From JAQVSH01 sp964349835 (GTDB taxonomy: Bacteria; Bacteroidota; Bacteroidia; Bacteroidales; UBA4181): a stretch of 64,000 nt of DNA. Below are positions 17,365 to 26,033 of this stretch, piece after piece. A program made the translations under genes and the position numbers. The notes beneath the pieces are model-generated. The model searched no databases, had not been told where the DNA came from, and saw only the letters and a program-made list of their open reading frames with translations. Location of the stretch: positions 1 through 64,000 of the forward strand of contig CAYGID010000005.1 in NCBI GenBank assembly GCA_964349835.1, read 5' to 3'. Each line of letters begins with the position of its first letter. Within the stretch, counting starts at the first letter, position 1.

Positions 17365-17745
17365 TTATTTTGTGCGCTGCTTAGATTTTCTAAAAAGCCA
17401 TACGCTTTCGGCAACGGAAAAGAGTATATAAACAAAGAAGAGGGTTAAAAGAGCCGGTTGGGCATGGGCTCTGAGAACGAGGCCGAAGACCACCAGCGAA
17501 ACCATCATGAGAAGGAATTTGGTGACCAATTGTTTGAGAAAGACCGAGACGAAATCCATGTTGTTGGCATCGACCGCCTTGCAGACCACCCCCCCGCAAA
17601 AAAGCGTCAGCAGGTAGGGGAAGAGAATTGTCCATAACAGCCCCGGGAATCTGAGATGCGCCATTGGCCCCAAAAAAAGGGAATAGACCACGCCCGTCAG
17701 AAGCAACATGATGATTGTAATATACAGAGAGAAACTACGCATCAT
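17365..17745 (-). CDS. Four-helix membrane protein of the ATP synthase operon (AtpI-like position)
   Basis: A 126-residue integral membrane protein with four predicted helices: YITIIMLLLTGVVYSLFLG, a second around LLWTILFPYLLTLFCGGVVC, a third at FLLMMVSLVVFGLVL and a fourth at ALLTLFFVYILFSVAES. A basic tail (RKSKQRTK) ends it. ATG 17745 follows the bactofilin stop by eight bases. The position before atpB and the four-helix layout resemble AtpI/UncI, a non-essential assembly factor for the c ring, but I see no specific AtpI motif. Treat the function as unproven. Confidence 0.7.
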   Translation of the reverse strand: MMRSFSLYITIIMLLLTGVVYSLFLGPMAHLRFPGLLWTILFPYLLTLFCGGVVCKAVDANNMDFVSVFLKQLVTKFLLMMVSLVVFGLVLRAHAQPALLTLFFVYILFSVAESVWLFRKSKQRTK

Positions 17746-17753
17746 TACATGAA

Positions 17754-18110
17754 TCAATCCCCATCGGTCGGAGGTTCCATCTGGCAACTTCCGTTAAAAA
17801 CACAGCCCGGTTCAACAACCAGTCGTCCCGCGTATATTTTTCCTGCCACATGGCAACCCGACTTCATCGACAAAAGGTCGCGGGCATGAATCTCTCCCTC
17901 GAACTGGCCAAACAAATCGGCTGTCCGGCAGAAGAGATCTCCTTCTACCCGACCGGTTTCGCCAATCACCAATTTCCCCTCAACATGTAGTGTCCCTTTC
18001 AGGAATCCATCGAGCCTGAAGTCGCCCTTCGCGCGGATTTCGCCGGTCATAATAGAGCCGGGAATCAGCTTGTTGTAAGGGTGTAGTTCGGGAGTGAGGT
18101 TTTTTGCCAT
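17754..18110 (-). CDS. Bactofilin (polymer-forming cytoskeletal protein)
   Basis: A 118-residue bactofilin. After a short N-terminal tail (MAKNLTPELHPYNKLIPGS) there are repeating short beta strands with regular glycines and hydrophobics (GEIRAKGDFRLDGFLKGTL, LVIGETGRVEGDLF, GQFEGEIHARDLLSMKSG, HVAGKIYAGRLVVEPGCVF), the pattern of a right-handed beta helix. Bactofilins polymerise without nucleotide and often position cell-wall enzymes. ATG 18110 is preferred because the only upstream in-frame candidate overlaps the -7 box. It leads the ATP synthase operon. Confidence 0.93.
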   Translation of the reverse strand: MAKNLTPELHPYNKLIPGSIMTGEIRAKGDFRLDGFLKGTLHVEGKLVIGETGRVEGDLFCRTADLFGQFEGEIHARDLLSMKSGCHVAGKIYAGRLVVEPGCVFNGSCQMEPPTDGD

Positions 18111-18137
18111 AATGAGAATGTGGTCGCAAAATCTCGG

Positions 18138-18169
18138 CAAAGCTACAAAAAATGTATAAGGGTTCCAAA
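18138..18169 (-). promoter_or_regulatory. Promoter of the bactofilin-ATP synthase operon
   Basis: On the minus strand TTTG (18169-18166), a 20-base spacer and TAGCTTTG (18145-18138) match the Bacteroidota consensus exactly. The start codon of bactofilin is 28 bases past the -7 box. Confidence 0.8.
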
Positions 18170-18221
18170 AATGGGGGTTTGAGCAGGTAGCGATTTACTA
18201 ACCGAACATTTTTTTTTGCGG

Positions 18222-18253
18222 TTTGTGCTTTTTTCGGATAAGGTGTACCTTTG
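18222..18253 (+). promoter_or_regulatory. Promoter of purD
   Basis: TTTG (18222-18225), a 20-base spacer and TACCTTTG (18246-18253) match the consensus exactly. It is divergent from the bactofilin promoter, with about 50 bases between the two -33 boxes, and 51 bases from the purD start codon. Confidence 0.8.
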
Positions 18254-18304
18254 GGGCTGTTTCCGGCGGCGTACCGTCGTTCTCTTTCATAAACTCTCAG
18301 CCTC

Positions 18305-19582
18305 ATGAATCTTCTCTTAATAGGATCCGGCGGACGCGAACATGCCATGGCCTGGAAACTGGCGTCGAGCCCCAAACTGTCGAAACTCTTTATTGCCCCG
18401 GGAAATGCCGGTACTGCTGCGTTTGGCACCAATGTGCCCATAGCCGTTGATGATTTTGACGGGTTGGCCGAATGTGTGCGAAACAACGATATTGGGATGG
18501 TGGTTGTTGGGCCCGAAGATCCCTTGGTGAAAGGCATTCGTAACTATTTTTCTACCGCTCCAGGTCTGGAACAGGTAGTGGTGGTGGGCCCTGATGCCGA
18601 GGGCGCTCGTTTGGAGGGAAGCAAGGAGTTTGCCAAGGAGTTCATGTTGCGCCATAATATCCCTACCGCTCGTTACCGCAGTTTTCGCTCCGGCCACCTC
18701 GAAGAGGCACGCCTTTTTATGGAATCGCTTCAATCTCCCTACGTGTTGAAGGCCGATGGATTGGCTGCGGGCAAGGGAGTGGTGATTCTTAGCACTATTG
18801 AAGAGGCAGTGGAGGAGTTGTCGGCTATGTTTAGCGGGAAATTCGGAGAGGCCGGTAACACGGTTGTGATTGAGGAGTTTCTGCGGGGAATTGAACTTTC
18901 GGTCTTTGTGCTCACCGATGGAAAACATTACCTCATTCTTCCCGAGGCCAAAGATTATAAGAGGGTTGGGGCAGGCGACACCGGTCCCAACACGGGGGGG
19001 ATGGGTGCCGTATCGCCGGTTCCGTTTGCTACGCCTGAGTTCATGCAAAAAGTGGAGGAGCGCATTGTGGTGCCTACCGTTCAGGGGCTGATTAACGATG
19101 GAATTGACTACCGCGGTTTCCTCTTTATCGGTTTGATGAATGTAGGTGGCGAACCTTTTGTTATTGAGTATAACGTGCGAATGGGCGATCCTGAAACCGA
19201 AGCGGTACTTCCGCGCTTGCAGACCGATCTGCTCGATTTGTTCGAGGCTTTGGGCAACCAAACGCTCGATACCCGTTCTATTAGCGTAGATCCCCGCTTC
19301 GTAACCACCCTTGTGTTGGTTTCGGGCGGTTATCCGGGTGCTTACGCCAAGGGTAAGGTGATTTCGGGACTACAGGAGCCCTGCAGCGGCATGATTTTCC
19401 ATTCGGGAACCCGGTTCGAAGGCGAAAAGGTGGTTACCCATGGGGGGCGAGTGCTTGCGGTAAGTGCCAAAGGGAACACGTTGCGCGAAGCGCTCGAGGC
19501 ATCGAACCGTTGTGCTGCCAAACTGCAGTATGAGGCCAAATATTTCCGCCCCGATATTGGTTTCGATCTTTTAGATCTTTAG
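18305..19582 (+). CDS. purD: Phosphoribosylamine-glycine ligase
   Basis: A 425-residue GARS enzyme of purine synthesis (5-phosphoribosylamine + glycine + ATP to GAR). The N-terminal domain begins LLIGSGGREHAMAWKLA, the family signature, with IAPGNAGTA next. The ATP-grasp part shows YVLKADGLAAGKGVVI, then the conserved AKDYKRVGAGDTGPNTGGMG and FVIEYNVRMGDPETEAVLPR. Length is standard. A membrane-protein gene follows after three bases. Confidence 0.98.
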   Translation: MNLLLIGSGGREHAMAWKLASSPKLSKLFIAPGNAGTAAFGTNVPIAVDDFDGLAECVRNNDIGMVVVGPEDPLVKGIRNYFSTAPGLEQVVVVGPDAEGARLEGSKEFAKEFMLRHNIPTARYRSFRSGHLEEARLFMESLQSPYVLKADGLAAGKGVVILSTIEEAVEELSAMFSGKFGEAGNTVVIEEFLRGIELSVFVLTDGKHYLILPEAKDYKRVGAGDTGPNTGGMGAVSPVPFATPEFMQKVEERIVVPTVQGLINDGIDYRGFLFIGLMNVGGEPFVIEYNVRMGDPETEAVLPRLQTDLLDLFEALGNQTLDTRSISVDPRFVTTLVLVSGGYPGAYAKGKVISGLQEPCSGMIFHSGTRFEGEKVVTHGGRVLAVSAKGNTLREALEASNRCAAKLQYEAKYFRPDIGFDLLDL

Positions 19583-19585
19583 GCT

Positions 19586-20536
19586 ATGCCCAGAAGGGGA
19601 ATTCGATCGCTAGGGCGTGGAGCCAAATGGGCCATTGCGCTCATGGTTTGTTGCCTTTGGATTCCATTCTTTATGGTGGAGCCTGCGGTTCGGCTGTTCC
19701 CGGACTCTCTGTCTCTTGAAAAAGGTGTGATTTTGTTGCTCATAGGAGGACAGGCTCTTTTGCTTAGCCTGCTTTCGCAACGCCATCGTTTGATGGGCGA
19801 ACGGACTGCTCTGCCGGCCTTTTTCTTTCTTTTTCTGCTCGCCGGGCTGGGTCAGTTCCGATTTAGTATTGTGTCGGCCACCACCGCCTTGTGCCTTTTG
19901 GGGGCGCTTGCCTGTCTGCTCGAATCGTACCGCTTTAACCGATTGGCCTATATTATTTTCCCGGCCGGTTGTTGCATCGGTCTGGCAGCCTGGCTTACCC
20001 CGCCGATGCTTCTCTTTGTGTTGCTGATTCCTGCAGGGTTAATCTTTTTCAGGGCTTTCAACTGGCGTGAATGGGCTTTCGGCGGACTGGGAATTCTCTT
20101 TGCCTATTATTGGGCCTTTGCTCTGTCGTACCTGCTGAATGACTCTTTATGGCCTGTGGTTTCGGGTTTTTCGTCGATACTTTCCGTATTTGGCGCTTTT
20201 CGGCTGGTTCCTGTAGATTTGATGACTTATCTCTGGTTTGGTGCTCTTTTGCTGTTGAGTATCGGGGGCATTCTCTTTTATGCCAAGGGGAATGCCTTCT
20301 GGAGGCGCGCCTACCCTTTTCTCCTGATCTTTGTACTCATCTCTGTGGCTGCGTGCTGGCTATATCGCTCGTTTTTGCCGGTCATGAGCCATGTGTTGGC
20401 TTTTCCGCTGGCACTCTGCTTATCGTTTTATTTTATGCACCTGAGGTCGGATCGCTTTTCGTTTCTGCTTCTGATTATAGGCTTTAGCCTTTTGGTAATC
20501 AGATCGCTCTACTATGCTGCCTATCTGGTAGGTTAG
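19586..20536 (+). CDS. Polytopic membrane protein, DUF6427-like
   Basis: A 316-residue hydrophobic protein with roughly nine or ten membrane helices, starting three bases after purD. A short basic N-terminus (MPRRGIRSLGRGAK) precedes the first helix, consistent with an inside N-terminus. There is no recognisable transport or enzymatic motif; small loops and aromatic residues dominate. In topology and placement beside a nucleotide-synthesis gene it resembles the Bacteroidota DUF6427 family, but I cannot confirm this without a search. Its stop codon overlaps the convergent lpxB stop by three bases. Confidence 0.6.
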   Translation: MPRRGIRSLGRGAKWAIALMVCCLWIPFFMVEPAVRLFPDSLSLEKGVILLLIGGQALLLSLLSQRHRLMGERTALPAFFFLFLLAGLGQFRFSIVSATTALCLLGALACLLESYRFNRLAYIIFPAGCCIGLAAWLTPPMLLFVLLIPAGLIFFRAFNWREWAFGGLGILFAYYWAFALSYLLNDSLWPVVSGFSSILSVFGAFRLVPVDLMTYLWFGALLLLSIGGILFYAKGNAFWRRAYPFLLIFVLISVAACWLYRSFLPVMSHVLAFPLALCLSFYFMHLRSDRFSFLLLIIGFSLLVIRSLYYAAYLVG

Positions 20537-21651
20537 GATTTTAAACAGCGCACCATTTTTTCGGCAACTCTTCGCGAAGCGCCGACTCCTCCCGACATCT
20601 CTTTCAACATCATGTAATCGGTAAGCATCTGCTCTCTGTAGCCAGAATCGGATAGAATCTTTCGTAACTCCTTCTCAATGGAGAGGGCGAGGTTAAACTG
20701 CAAAATCTCTTTTACAACCTCTCTTCCCATAATGATATTCACCAGCGAGAAGTAGGGTATCTTTAAAAAGTGAATTCCAATGTGGTACGAGAGCGCGCTG
20801 GTTTTGTAACAAACCACCTGAGGCACTTCGAAGAGAGCCGTTTCGAGCGTAGCAGTGCCCGAAGTGACCACCGCGGCAACAACGTGCTGGAGGAGGGCGT
20901 AGGTTTGATGCATCACTATCTTCACATCTCCTTCGAGAAATTGCGCATAGTAACTTTCGTCGATCGATGGAGCCCCAGCAACAACAAACTGGTACTCCGG
21001 AAAGGCCTTTGCAGCCTTTTGCATTTCGGGCAGAATCAGCGAAATCTCCTGTTTCCGGCTCCCGCACAGCAGGGCAATAAGTGGTTTTTCCGACAACCCG
21101 TTTTGCTCGCGAAAAGCCGCATAGGTTGGCAGTTGGGCTCTTTTCTCGTCGATAGCATCGATGAGCGGATTGCCCTCAAAATGGACTTTGTGGTAGTTGT
21201 ACTTCGCATAAAAAGCCTTTTCGAAGGGGAAGATGATAAACATCTCATCCACATACTTTTTAATTATCTCTACTCTTGAAGCCTTCCATGCCCAGATTTT
21301 GGGCGAGATATAGTAGTAGGTCTTGAACCCTTTCGTTTTGGCAAACTTGGCCATACGTAGATTAAACCCCGGATAATCTATAAAAATCACCACATCGGGT
21401 TGCCAGGCCAGAATCTCCTTTTGGCACTCTTCCAGGTTCCGAAAAACAGCTCGCAGGTTTTTCAGCACCTCCCAAATACCCATAAAGGCGGTAGTGCTGT
21501 AGTGTCGGGTGAGCTCCATCCCTTCGGCCTCCATCAGGTTGCCGCCCCACCCGCGGAGTTGTGCCTTCGGGTCGGCCATTTTGAGGCCGTGAATCAGGTT
21601 CGAACCGTGCATATCGCCCGAGGCCTCGCCTGCTATCAGAAAGTACTTCAT
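20533..21651 (-). CDS. lpxB: Lipid-A-disaccharide synthase
   Basis: A 372-residue LpxB, which joins UDP-diacylglucosamine and lipid X to make the lipid A disaccharide at the inner membrane. ATG 21651 gives the signature N-terminus KYFLIAGEASGDMHGSNLI. Also present are DVVIFIDYPGFNLRMAKFAK, the YYISPKIWAWKASRVEIIKKY motif and LLCGSRKQEI. Late in the protein, VTSGTATLETALFEVPQVVCYK is the donor-sugar-binding region. It follows surE by 42 bases. It indicates a Gram-negative outer membrane. Confidence 0.97.
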   Translation of the reverse strand: MKYFLIAGEASGDMHGSNLIHGLKMADPKAQLRGWGGNLMEAEGMELTRHYSTTAFMGIWEVLKNLRAVFRNLEECQKEILAWQPDVVIFIDYPGFNLRMAKFAKTKGFKTYYYISPKIWAWKASRVEIIKKYVDEMFIIFPFEKAFYAKYNYHKVHFEGNPLIDAIDEKRAQLPTYAAFREQNGLSEKPLIALLCGSRKQEISLILPEMQKAAKAFPEYQFVVAGAPSIDESYYAQFLEGDVKIVMHQTYALLQHVVAAVVTSGTATLETALFEVPQVVCYKTSALSYHIGIHFLKIPYFSLVNIIMGREVVKEILQFNLALSIEKELRKILSDSGYREQMLTDYMMLKEMSGGVGASRRVAEKMVRCLKS

Positions 21652-21672
21652 GGGGGATAATGGTGAATGGTT

Positions 21673-21694
21673 AATGGTTAATGAATTAACCATT
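21673..21694. repeat. AT-rich palindrome between surE and lpxB
   Basis: AATGGTTAAT, a GA spacer and ATTAACCATT form a 10-bp inverted repeat overlapping the surE stop codon. Short repeats of TTAATGG lie just beside it. It could form a hairpin but lacks a U-tract. Its role is unclear. Confidence 0.4.
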
Positions 21695-22479
21695 TATTTC
21701 GCTGTGGAGAAATCGTAGGTGCGGAGGGAAGTTATTGATTCGTAGTCGGTGGAATCAACTTTTAGGGGGACAACGGCAACATATCCGTCGTAGAGGGCTG
21801 TTTCGTCGGTTTCGGGCGAGGAGGGTTCGGCATTGATGAATTTCCCTTCGAGCCAGTTATAATCGCGGCCGGCCGGATCTTTGCGGGTATCGAAGGTCTC
21901 TTTCCAGAAGCCTTGCGCCAGCCGGCAGATTCGGATGCCTTTGATTTGCGATTGGGGTAGATTCGGAATGTTCACATTTAGCAGACACCCTTTTGCCGGA
22001 GGGTTCTTCAAAATTTCGGTGATGATTTGTTTCACAATTCCGCTACAGTAGTCCAGGGTGTCGGAAATGTCGGTGTTAAGAGAGGAGAAGGCTATGGAGG
22101 CGATTCCATGCAGTGCCCCCTCGCGGGCAGCTGCCACGGTGCCGGAGTAATGGGTGCTGGCGGCAGCATTGCTTCCGTAATTGATGCCCGAAAGGATCAT
22201 ATCGGGCCGTACGGGCATAATTTTGTGTAGCCCAAGTTTGATACAGTCAACAGGGGTGCCGTTGCAAACATAAAAGTTCTCAACCCGGTCCATGGGGTGA
22301 CGGTGCACCCGCAACGGGCGAGAGGCGGTAATGGCATGCGACATCCCCGACATGGCTTGTTGTGGCGATACAACAAATACCTCTCCCAGGGTGGCCGCCG
22401 CTTCGGCAAGCGTCAGCAGTCCCTGAGAGAGATATCCGTCGTCGTTGGTAACCAGTATGACTGGTTTTCGGTTCGCCAT
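21694..22479 (-). CDS. surE: 5'-nucleotidase SurE
   Basis: A 261-residue metal-dependent nucleoside monophosphatase. The N-terminal ILVTNDDGY holds the paired aspartates that bind the divalent metal, PQQAMSGMSHAIT carries the conserved serine, and LSGINYGSNAAASTHYSGTVAAAREG is the second signature with the metal-binding asparagine. Length is typical. It sits between oadB (35 bases) and lpxB (42 bases) on the same strand, so it may be cotranscribed with both. Confidence 0.96.
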   Translation of the reverse strand: MANRKPVILVTNDDGYLSQGLLTLAEAAATLGEVFVVSPQQAMSGMSHAITASRPLRVHRHPMDRVENFYVCNGTPVDCIKLGLHKIMPVRPDMILSGINYGSNAAASTHYSGTVAAAREGALHGIASIAFSSLNTDISDTLDYCSGIVKQIITEILKNPPAKGCLLNVNIPNLPQSQIKGIRICRLAQGFWKETFDTRKDPAGRDYNWLEGKFINAEPSSPETDETALYDGYVAVVPLKVDSTDYESITSLRTYDFSTAK

Positions 22480-22514
22480 TTTATCGATGTTGGGAATAAT
22501 CGATGTTGAGAATA

Positions 22515-23717
22515 TTAGAGCAGCGAGATGAGTACGCCGGCAGCAACGGCCGAGCCAATCACCCCTGCAATGTTACTCGACATACAATACTGCAACACGT
22601 GATTCTTGGGATCGTATTTCAGGGCTATATCGTTGGCTACGCGCGAAGCCATAGGAACAGCACTCAAACCGGTAGCCCCAATGAGCGGATTAATCTTCTT
22701 TTTGGAGAGCATGTTGAAGAGCTTCACGCCAAAGATACCGCCAAAAATGGAGACCGCAAAGGCCAGAAAACCGCCCACAATGATCATGAGGGTTTTCGGA
22801 TCGAGGAAGGTTTCGGAGGTCATGGTTGCGCCTACCGCTAGTCCCAGGAAGATAGTGGCTGTATTCAGAATGGGTCCTGCTGCAGCCTCTGCCAACCTGG
22901 CGGTATCGGGTCCAATCTCTTTTACCAGATTACCAAAGAGCAACATACCAACCAGCGGAACTGCCGAAGGAACCAGCAAAGCAACCAGTGTGCCCAGTGC
23001 AATAGGGAAGATGATTTTGGTGGCCCGCATGTTTTTAATCTCATAATTGTTCGGGAAGAGTTTGTCTTGCTCCTTCATGTTGATGAGCAGCTCCTTTCTA
23101 GAACAGGTTAGACGTACCACGAGCGGGATGATAACCGGCACCAAAGCCATATAGGAGTAGGCGGCTATGGCAATCGGTCCCAAAAGGTGGGGAGCCAGCT
23201 TGATGGTAGTGAAGATGGCTGTGGGGCCATCGGCTCCGCCAATGATACCCAGCGAAGCCGCTTCGCGCGGAGTGAAACCAAAGAAGATAGCCGACAGGAG
23301 CACCATAAAGATACCCAACTGGGCGGCGGCTCCAAATGTAGCCAACCGCAGATTCCGCAGCATAGGGCCAAAATCGGTAAGCGCACCAACTCCCATAAAG
23401 ATAATGGGGGGAAGAAACCCGGTTTTGATGAGCAGATAGTAAACAAAACTCATAATTCCGTGGTCGTGGGCAATCTGAAGGATGGTCTTGTCCATAATGC
23501 CGTTCTCTTCGGTGGCCTGAACCACATTCATGGCTCCCCCCGGAAAGTTGGCAATCAGAAGTCCAAAGGCAATGGGTACCAGCAACAGAGGTTCATACCG
23601 TTTTTTGATTCCCAAGTAGAGAAGCAAAAAGGCGATTCCGTACATGAGCAGCAATTCGGGCTGGGCCACGATATTGCTGAACGCTGTCATTCCGTATAGT
23701 TTTTCTATAATGTTCAT
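22515..23717 (-). CDS. oadB: Sodium-pumping decarboxylase beta subunit
   Basis: A 400-residue integral membrane protein of the OadB/MmdB/GcdB family, which couples decarboxylation of carboxybiotin to sodium export. It has around nine to eleven hydrophobic segments. The conserved blocks GVGALTDFGPMLRN, EAASLGIIGGADGPTAI (with the family's conserved aspartate) and the C-terminal GLSAVPMASRVANDIALKYDP with NHVLQYCMSSNIAGVIGSA are all present. It is 15 bases from oadA. Substrate specificity is set by the alpha subunit. The subunit type is sure. Confidence 0.95.
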   Translation of the reverse strand: MNIIEKLYGMTAFSNIVAQPELLLMYGIAFLLLYLGIKKRYEPLLLVPIAFGLLIANFPGGAMNVVQATEENGIMDKTILQIAHDHGIMSFVYYLLIKTGFLPPIIFMGVGALTDFGPMLRNLRLATFGAAAQLGIFMVLLSAIFFGFTPREAASLGIIGGADGPTAIFTTIKLAPHLLGPIAIAAYSYMALVPVIIPLVVRLTCSRKELLINMKEQDKLFPNNYEIKNMRATKIIFPIALGTLVALLVPSAVPLVGMLLFGNLVKEIGPDTARLAEAAAGPILNTATIFLGLAVGATMTSETFLDPKTLMIIVGGFLAFAVSIFGGIFGVKLFNMLSKKKINPLIGATGLSAVPMASRVANDIALKYDPKNHVLQYCMSSNIAGVIGSAVAAGVLISLL

Positions 23718-23732
23718 GGTTAAGGATCCAGA

Positions 23733-25613
23733 TTAAGCTAATGAAATCAGAATATCATCCTCCTCAACCGCATCACCGTTATTAACGGCAATGGATACCA
23801 CTTCGCCCTCAACATCCGAAGATACGGCATTGTAGGTCTTCATGGCTTCGATATAACCAATCCTGTCGCCGATGTTAACCCTGTCGCCTACCTTCAGCGG
23901 AGTTTCGGCGCTGTTTTTGGTGAGGAAGAATTTTCCTTCCAGGGGCGAAATAATGGTTTTCGATGCGGCAGGCGGTGCAACTGATGCCGAAGCTGATGCG
24001 ACCGGCTGAGTCGACGATTGACCGGGGGTGTCGCTGGTGAGGAAGACTCTGTAGCGCTGACCGTTTACTTCGGCCACAACGGTTTGGGGCAACTCAGCGG
24101 TAAAGGCCGGTTGTGCTGTCGGTTGTACTGCCGGTTCGGGGGCTTTGTTTGCCTTGGCTTTGCGGGCAGCGATATCGGCTTCAAACTCGGCTTTGGCTTT
24201 GCCCGATTTGTAAGCTTCGTATTGCGCAGGGTGCATGGCATACTCAAACAACTCCTCGTCGTCGGTACCGGTTTCCCACCCTTTTTTCTTCATTTCGGCG
24301 CGGAAATGGTCAAGTTGGTCGGGGTAGTGGTCTTGCGGATTATCGTTTTCGAACACACGTCCCTCTTTTTTGGCCAGCGCCAGGATTTCGGGGGCAATTT
24401 CGCCCGGAATCTTCCCGGCTTTACCCAAAATCATATCCCAAATATCGTCGGCAATCATAGACCAGCGCTCTTTGCCTTTGAGCAGCTGAACCACATTCAT
24501 TAACGCCAGATTTTTTACATATTGGCTAAACGGAGTTACCAGAGGGGGATAACCTACTCTCGGCCAAACGTAAGCCACCTCATCGAAGATGAGAATCAGC
24601 AGTTGGTCGCGGGTTTTTGGGGGCTGGTTCTGTTTAGCCAGATATTTGTTGATGCTGTCCAGATTGCTTTCGAGGTCGGCCATCAAGCTGCCCATCATTC
24701 CGCCGGGCAAACCCGATCCGATGAGTAGAGAGTTCATCAGCCGGTTTTCGGGGCTGATATAGAAACCCAGAAAATCGTCGATAAACTCCTGGGTAAGGGC
24801 GCGAACCTCCATGTAAGCCTCCATGTTGATGTCGGGCACTTTGAATCCGGCATCTTGTAACATGGCGTGTACGGTAATCAGATCGGCGTGTCCGGTTCCC
24901 CACGAGAGGGGCTCCATGCCTACGTCGATATAGTCGGCGCCTGCCTGACACACCTCAAGGATAGAGGCTACACAGAGTCCGGGGCCGGCATGGCTGTGGT
25001 ACTGAATGGGAATATGAGGATATTTCTCTTTGATGTTTCGGGTAATCTGACCCAACGATACAGGGCGGCCAATACCGGCCATGTCTTTCAGACAGATTTC
25101 GTCGGCGCCCTCTTCGATGAGTTGGAAAGCCAGTTTTGTGTAGTATTCAACGGTGTGAAGAGGCGATACGGTAATGCTCAGCGCAGCCTGCGAAATCATA
25201 CCCGCCGCTTTAGCGTAATGGATTGAGGGAATCAGGTTGCGAGGATCGTTGAGTCCGCAGAAGGTACGGGCAATATCGGTTCCCTGGGCCATTTTAACTT
25301 TATAGAACAATTTTCTTACATCGGCGGGAACAGGACTCATCCGCAAACCGTTGAGCGCGCGGTCTAACATGTGCGTTTGAATTCCTGCATCATGGAAGGG
25401 CTTGGTCCACTGGCGCACTGCCTGGTTGGGGTTTTCACCAAACAAAAGGTTAATCTGTTCGAACCCCCCTCCGTTGGTTTCAACGCGTGCGAAGCACCCC
25501 ATTTTTATGATGGCGGGGGCTACCTTGACTAATTGGTCGACACGGGGTACGTACTTACCCGACGATTGCCACATGTCGCGGTACAATAAACTGAATTTGA
25601 TCTCTTTCGACAT
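23733..25613 (-). CDS. oadA: Biotin-dependent decarboxylase alpha subunit (oxaloacetate decarboxylase type)
   Basis: A 626-residue carboxyltransferase-biotin carrier fusion. The N-terminal TIM barrel has the metal-binding RDMWQS (family RDxxQS), GADEICLKDMAGIGRP with the catalytic lysine, and the IQYHSHAGPG histidine pair. A PASTA-like conserved middle domain follows, then an Ala/Pro-rich linker (about residues 490-550) and a biotinyl domain ending with Lys592 in IEAMKTYN. The usual Met after the biotinyl lysine is Thr. With OadB and OadG the likely reaction is oxaloacetate to pyruvate with sodium export. A related 2-oxoacid or acyl-CoA substrate cannot be excluded. Confidence 0.9.
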   Translation of the reverse strand: MSKEIKFSLLYRDMWQSSGKYVPRVDQLVKVAPAIIKMGCFARVETNGGGFEQINLLFGENPNQAVRQWTKPFHDAGIQTHMLDRALNGLRMSPVPADVRKLFYKVKMAQGTDIARTFCGLNDPRNLIPSIHYAKAAGMISQAALSITVSPLHTVEYYTKLAFQLIEEGADEICLKDMAGIGRPVSLGQITRNIKEKYPHIPIQYHSHAGPGLCVASILEVCQAGADYIDVGMEPLSWGTGHADLITVHAMLQDAGFKVPDINMEAYMEVRALTQEFIDDFLGFYISPENRLMNSLLIGSGLPGGMMGSLMADLESNLDSINKYLAKQNQPPKTRDQLLILIFDEVAYVWPRVGYPPLVTPFSQYVKNLALMNVVQLLKGKERWSMIADDIWDMILGKAGKIPGEIAPEILALAKKEGRVFENDNPQDHYPDQLDHFRAEMKKKGWETGTDDEELFEYAMHPAQYEAYKSGKAKAEFEADIAARKAKANKAPEPAVQPTAQPAFTAELPQTVVAEVNGQRYRVFLTSDTPGQSSTQPVASASASVAPPAASKTIISPLEGKFFLTKNSAETPLKVGDRVNIGDRIGYIEAMKTYNAVSSDVEGEVVSIAVNNGDAVEEDDILISLA

Positions 25614-25640
25614 TCTTACACAGGTTTTATTAAGCCGGTT

Positions 25641-25913
25641 TTACATTTTTTCGATTCGGGTAACTTTGGCACTCCCCTTCGAAAGGGTGTGCACTGCTGC
25701 CGAGATGGCAGCCAGGACCGACGGCTGATGCGCCGTTGGGTTGGCGAGGTGATTTCCGGTCCGGGCAGGAGCCTTCTCCTCTTCGTCGGCCGGCAGTTTG
25801 TTTACCAGCAGGATGAGGTATTTGCCGAAGACCACAATCAGGAGTAATACCAGAAGCACTGTAGTCATACCCACTGCCAGTAGCATCAGACCTGTTTCCA
25901 TATCATTTTCCAT
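25641..25913 (-). CDS. oadG: Sodium-pumping decarboxylase gamma subunit (OadG family)
   Basis: A 90-residue protein with one N-terminal membrane helix (GLMLLAVGMTTVLLVLLLIVVFG) followed by a cytoplasmic tail with a polar, proline-containing linker and a helical end (LAAISAAVHTLSKGSAK). This matches the OadG/MmdC gamma subunit, which anchors the alpha subunit to OadB. ATG 25913 is chosen as start. It leads the oadG-A-B cluster, 27 bases before oadA. Confidence 0.85.
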   Translation of the reverse strand: MENDMETGLMLLAVGMTTVLLVLLLIVVFGKYLILLVNKLPADEEEKAPARTGNHLANPTAHQPSVLAAISAAVHTLSKGSAKVTRIEKM

Positions 25914-25952
25914 AGAGCAAAGCAATTAGTGTACATTTAAGGCATATCAGGG

Positions 25953-25960
25953 CAAAAATA
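25953..25960 (-). promoter_or_regulatory. Candidate -7 box for the oad operon
   Basis: TATTTTTG on the minus strand is an exact TAnnTTTG box, 39 bases before the oadG start. No clear TTTG is seen at the -33 distance. Confidence 0.45.
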
Positions 25961-26033
25961 CAAAAAAAACTGTTGTAGAGCATGTTTTTCGCCATCAATT
26001 AGCCCCAAAACTTCTCGAAAGCGTCCGAATATG

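Noticed and set aside
18317..19261. 314-codon frame antisense to purD
   Set aside because: Shadow of purD; the composition is typical of antisense frames, and it has no own promoter.
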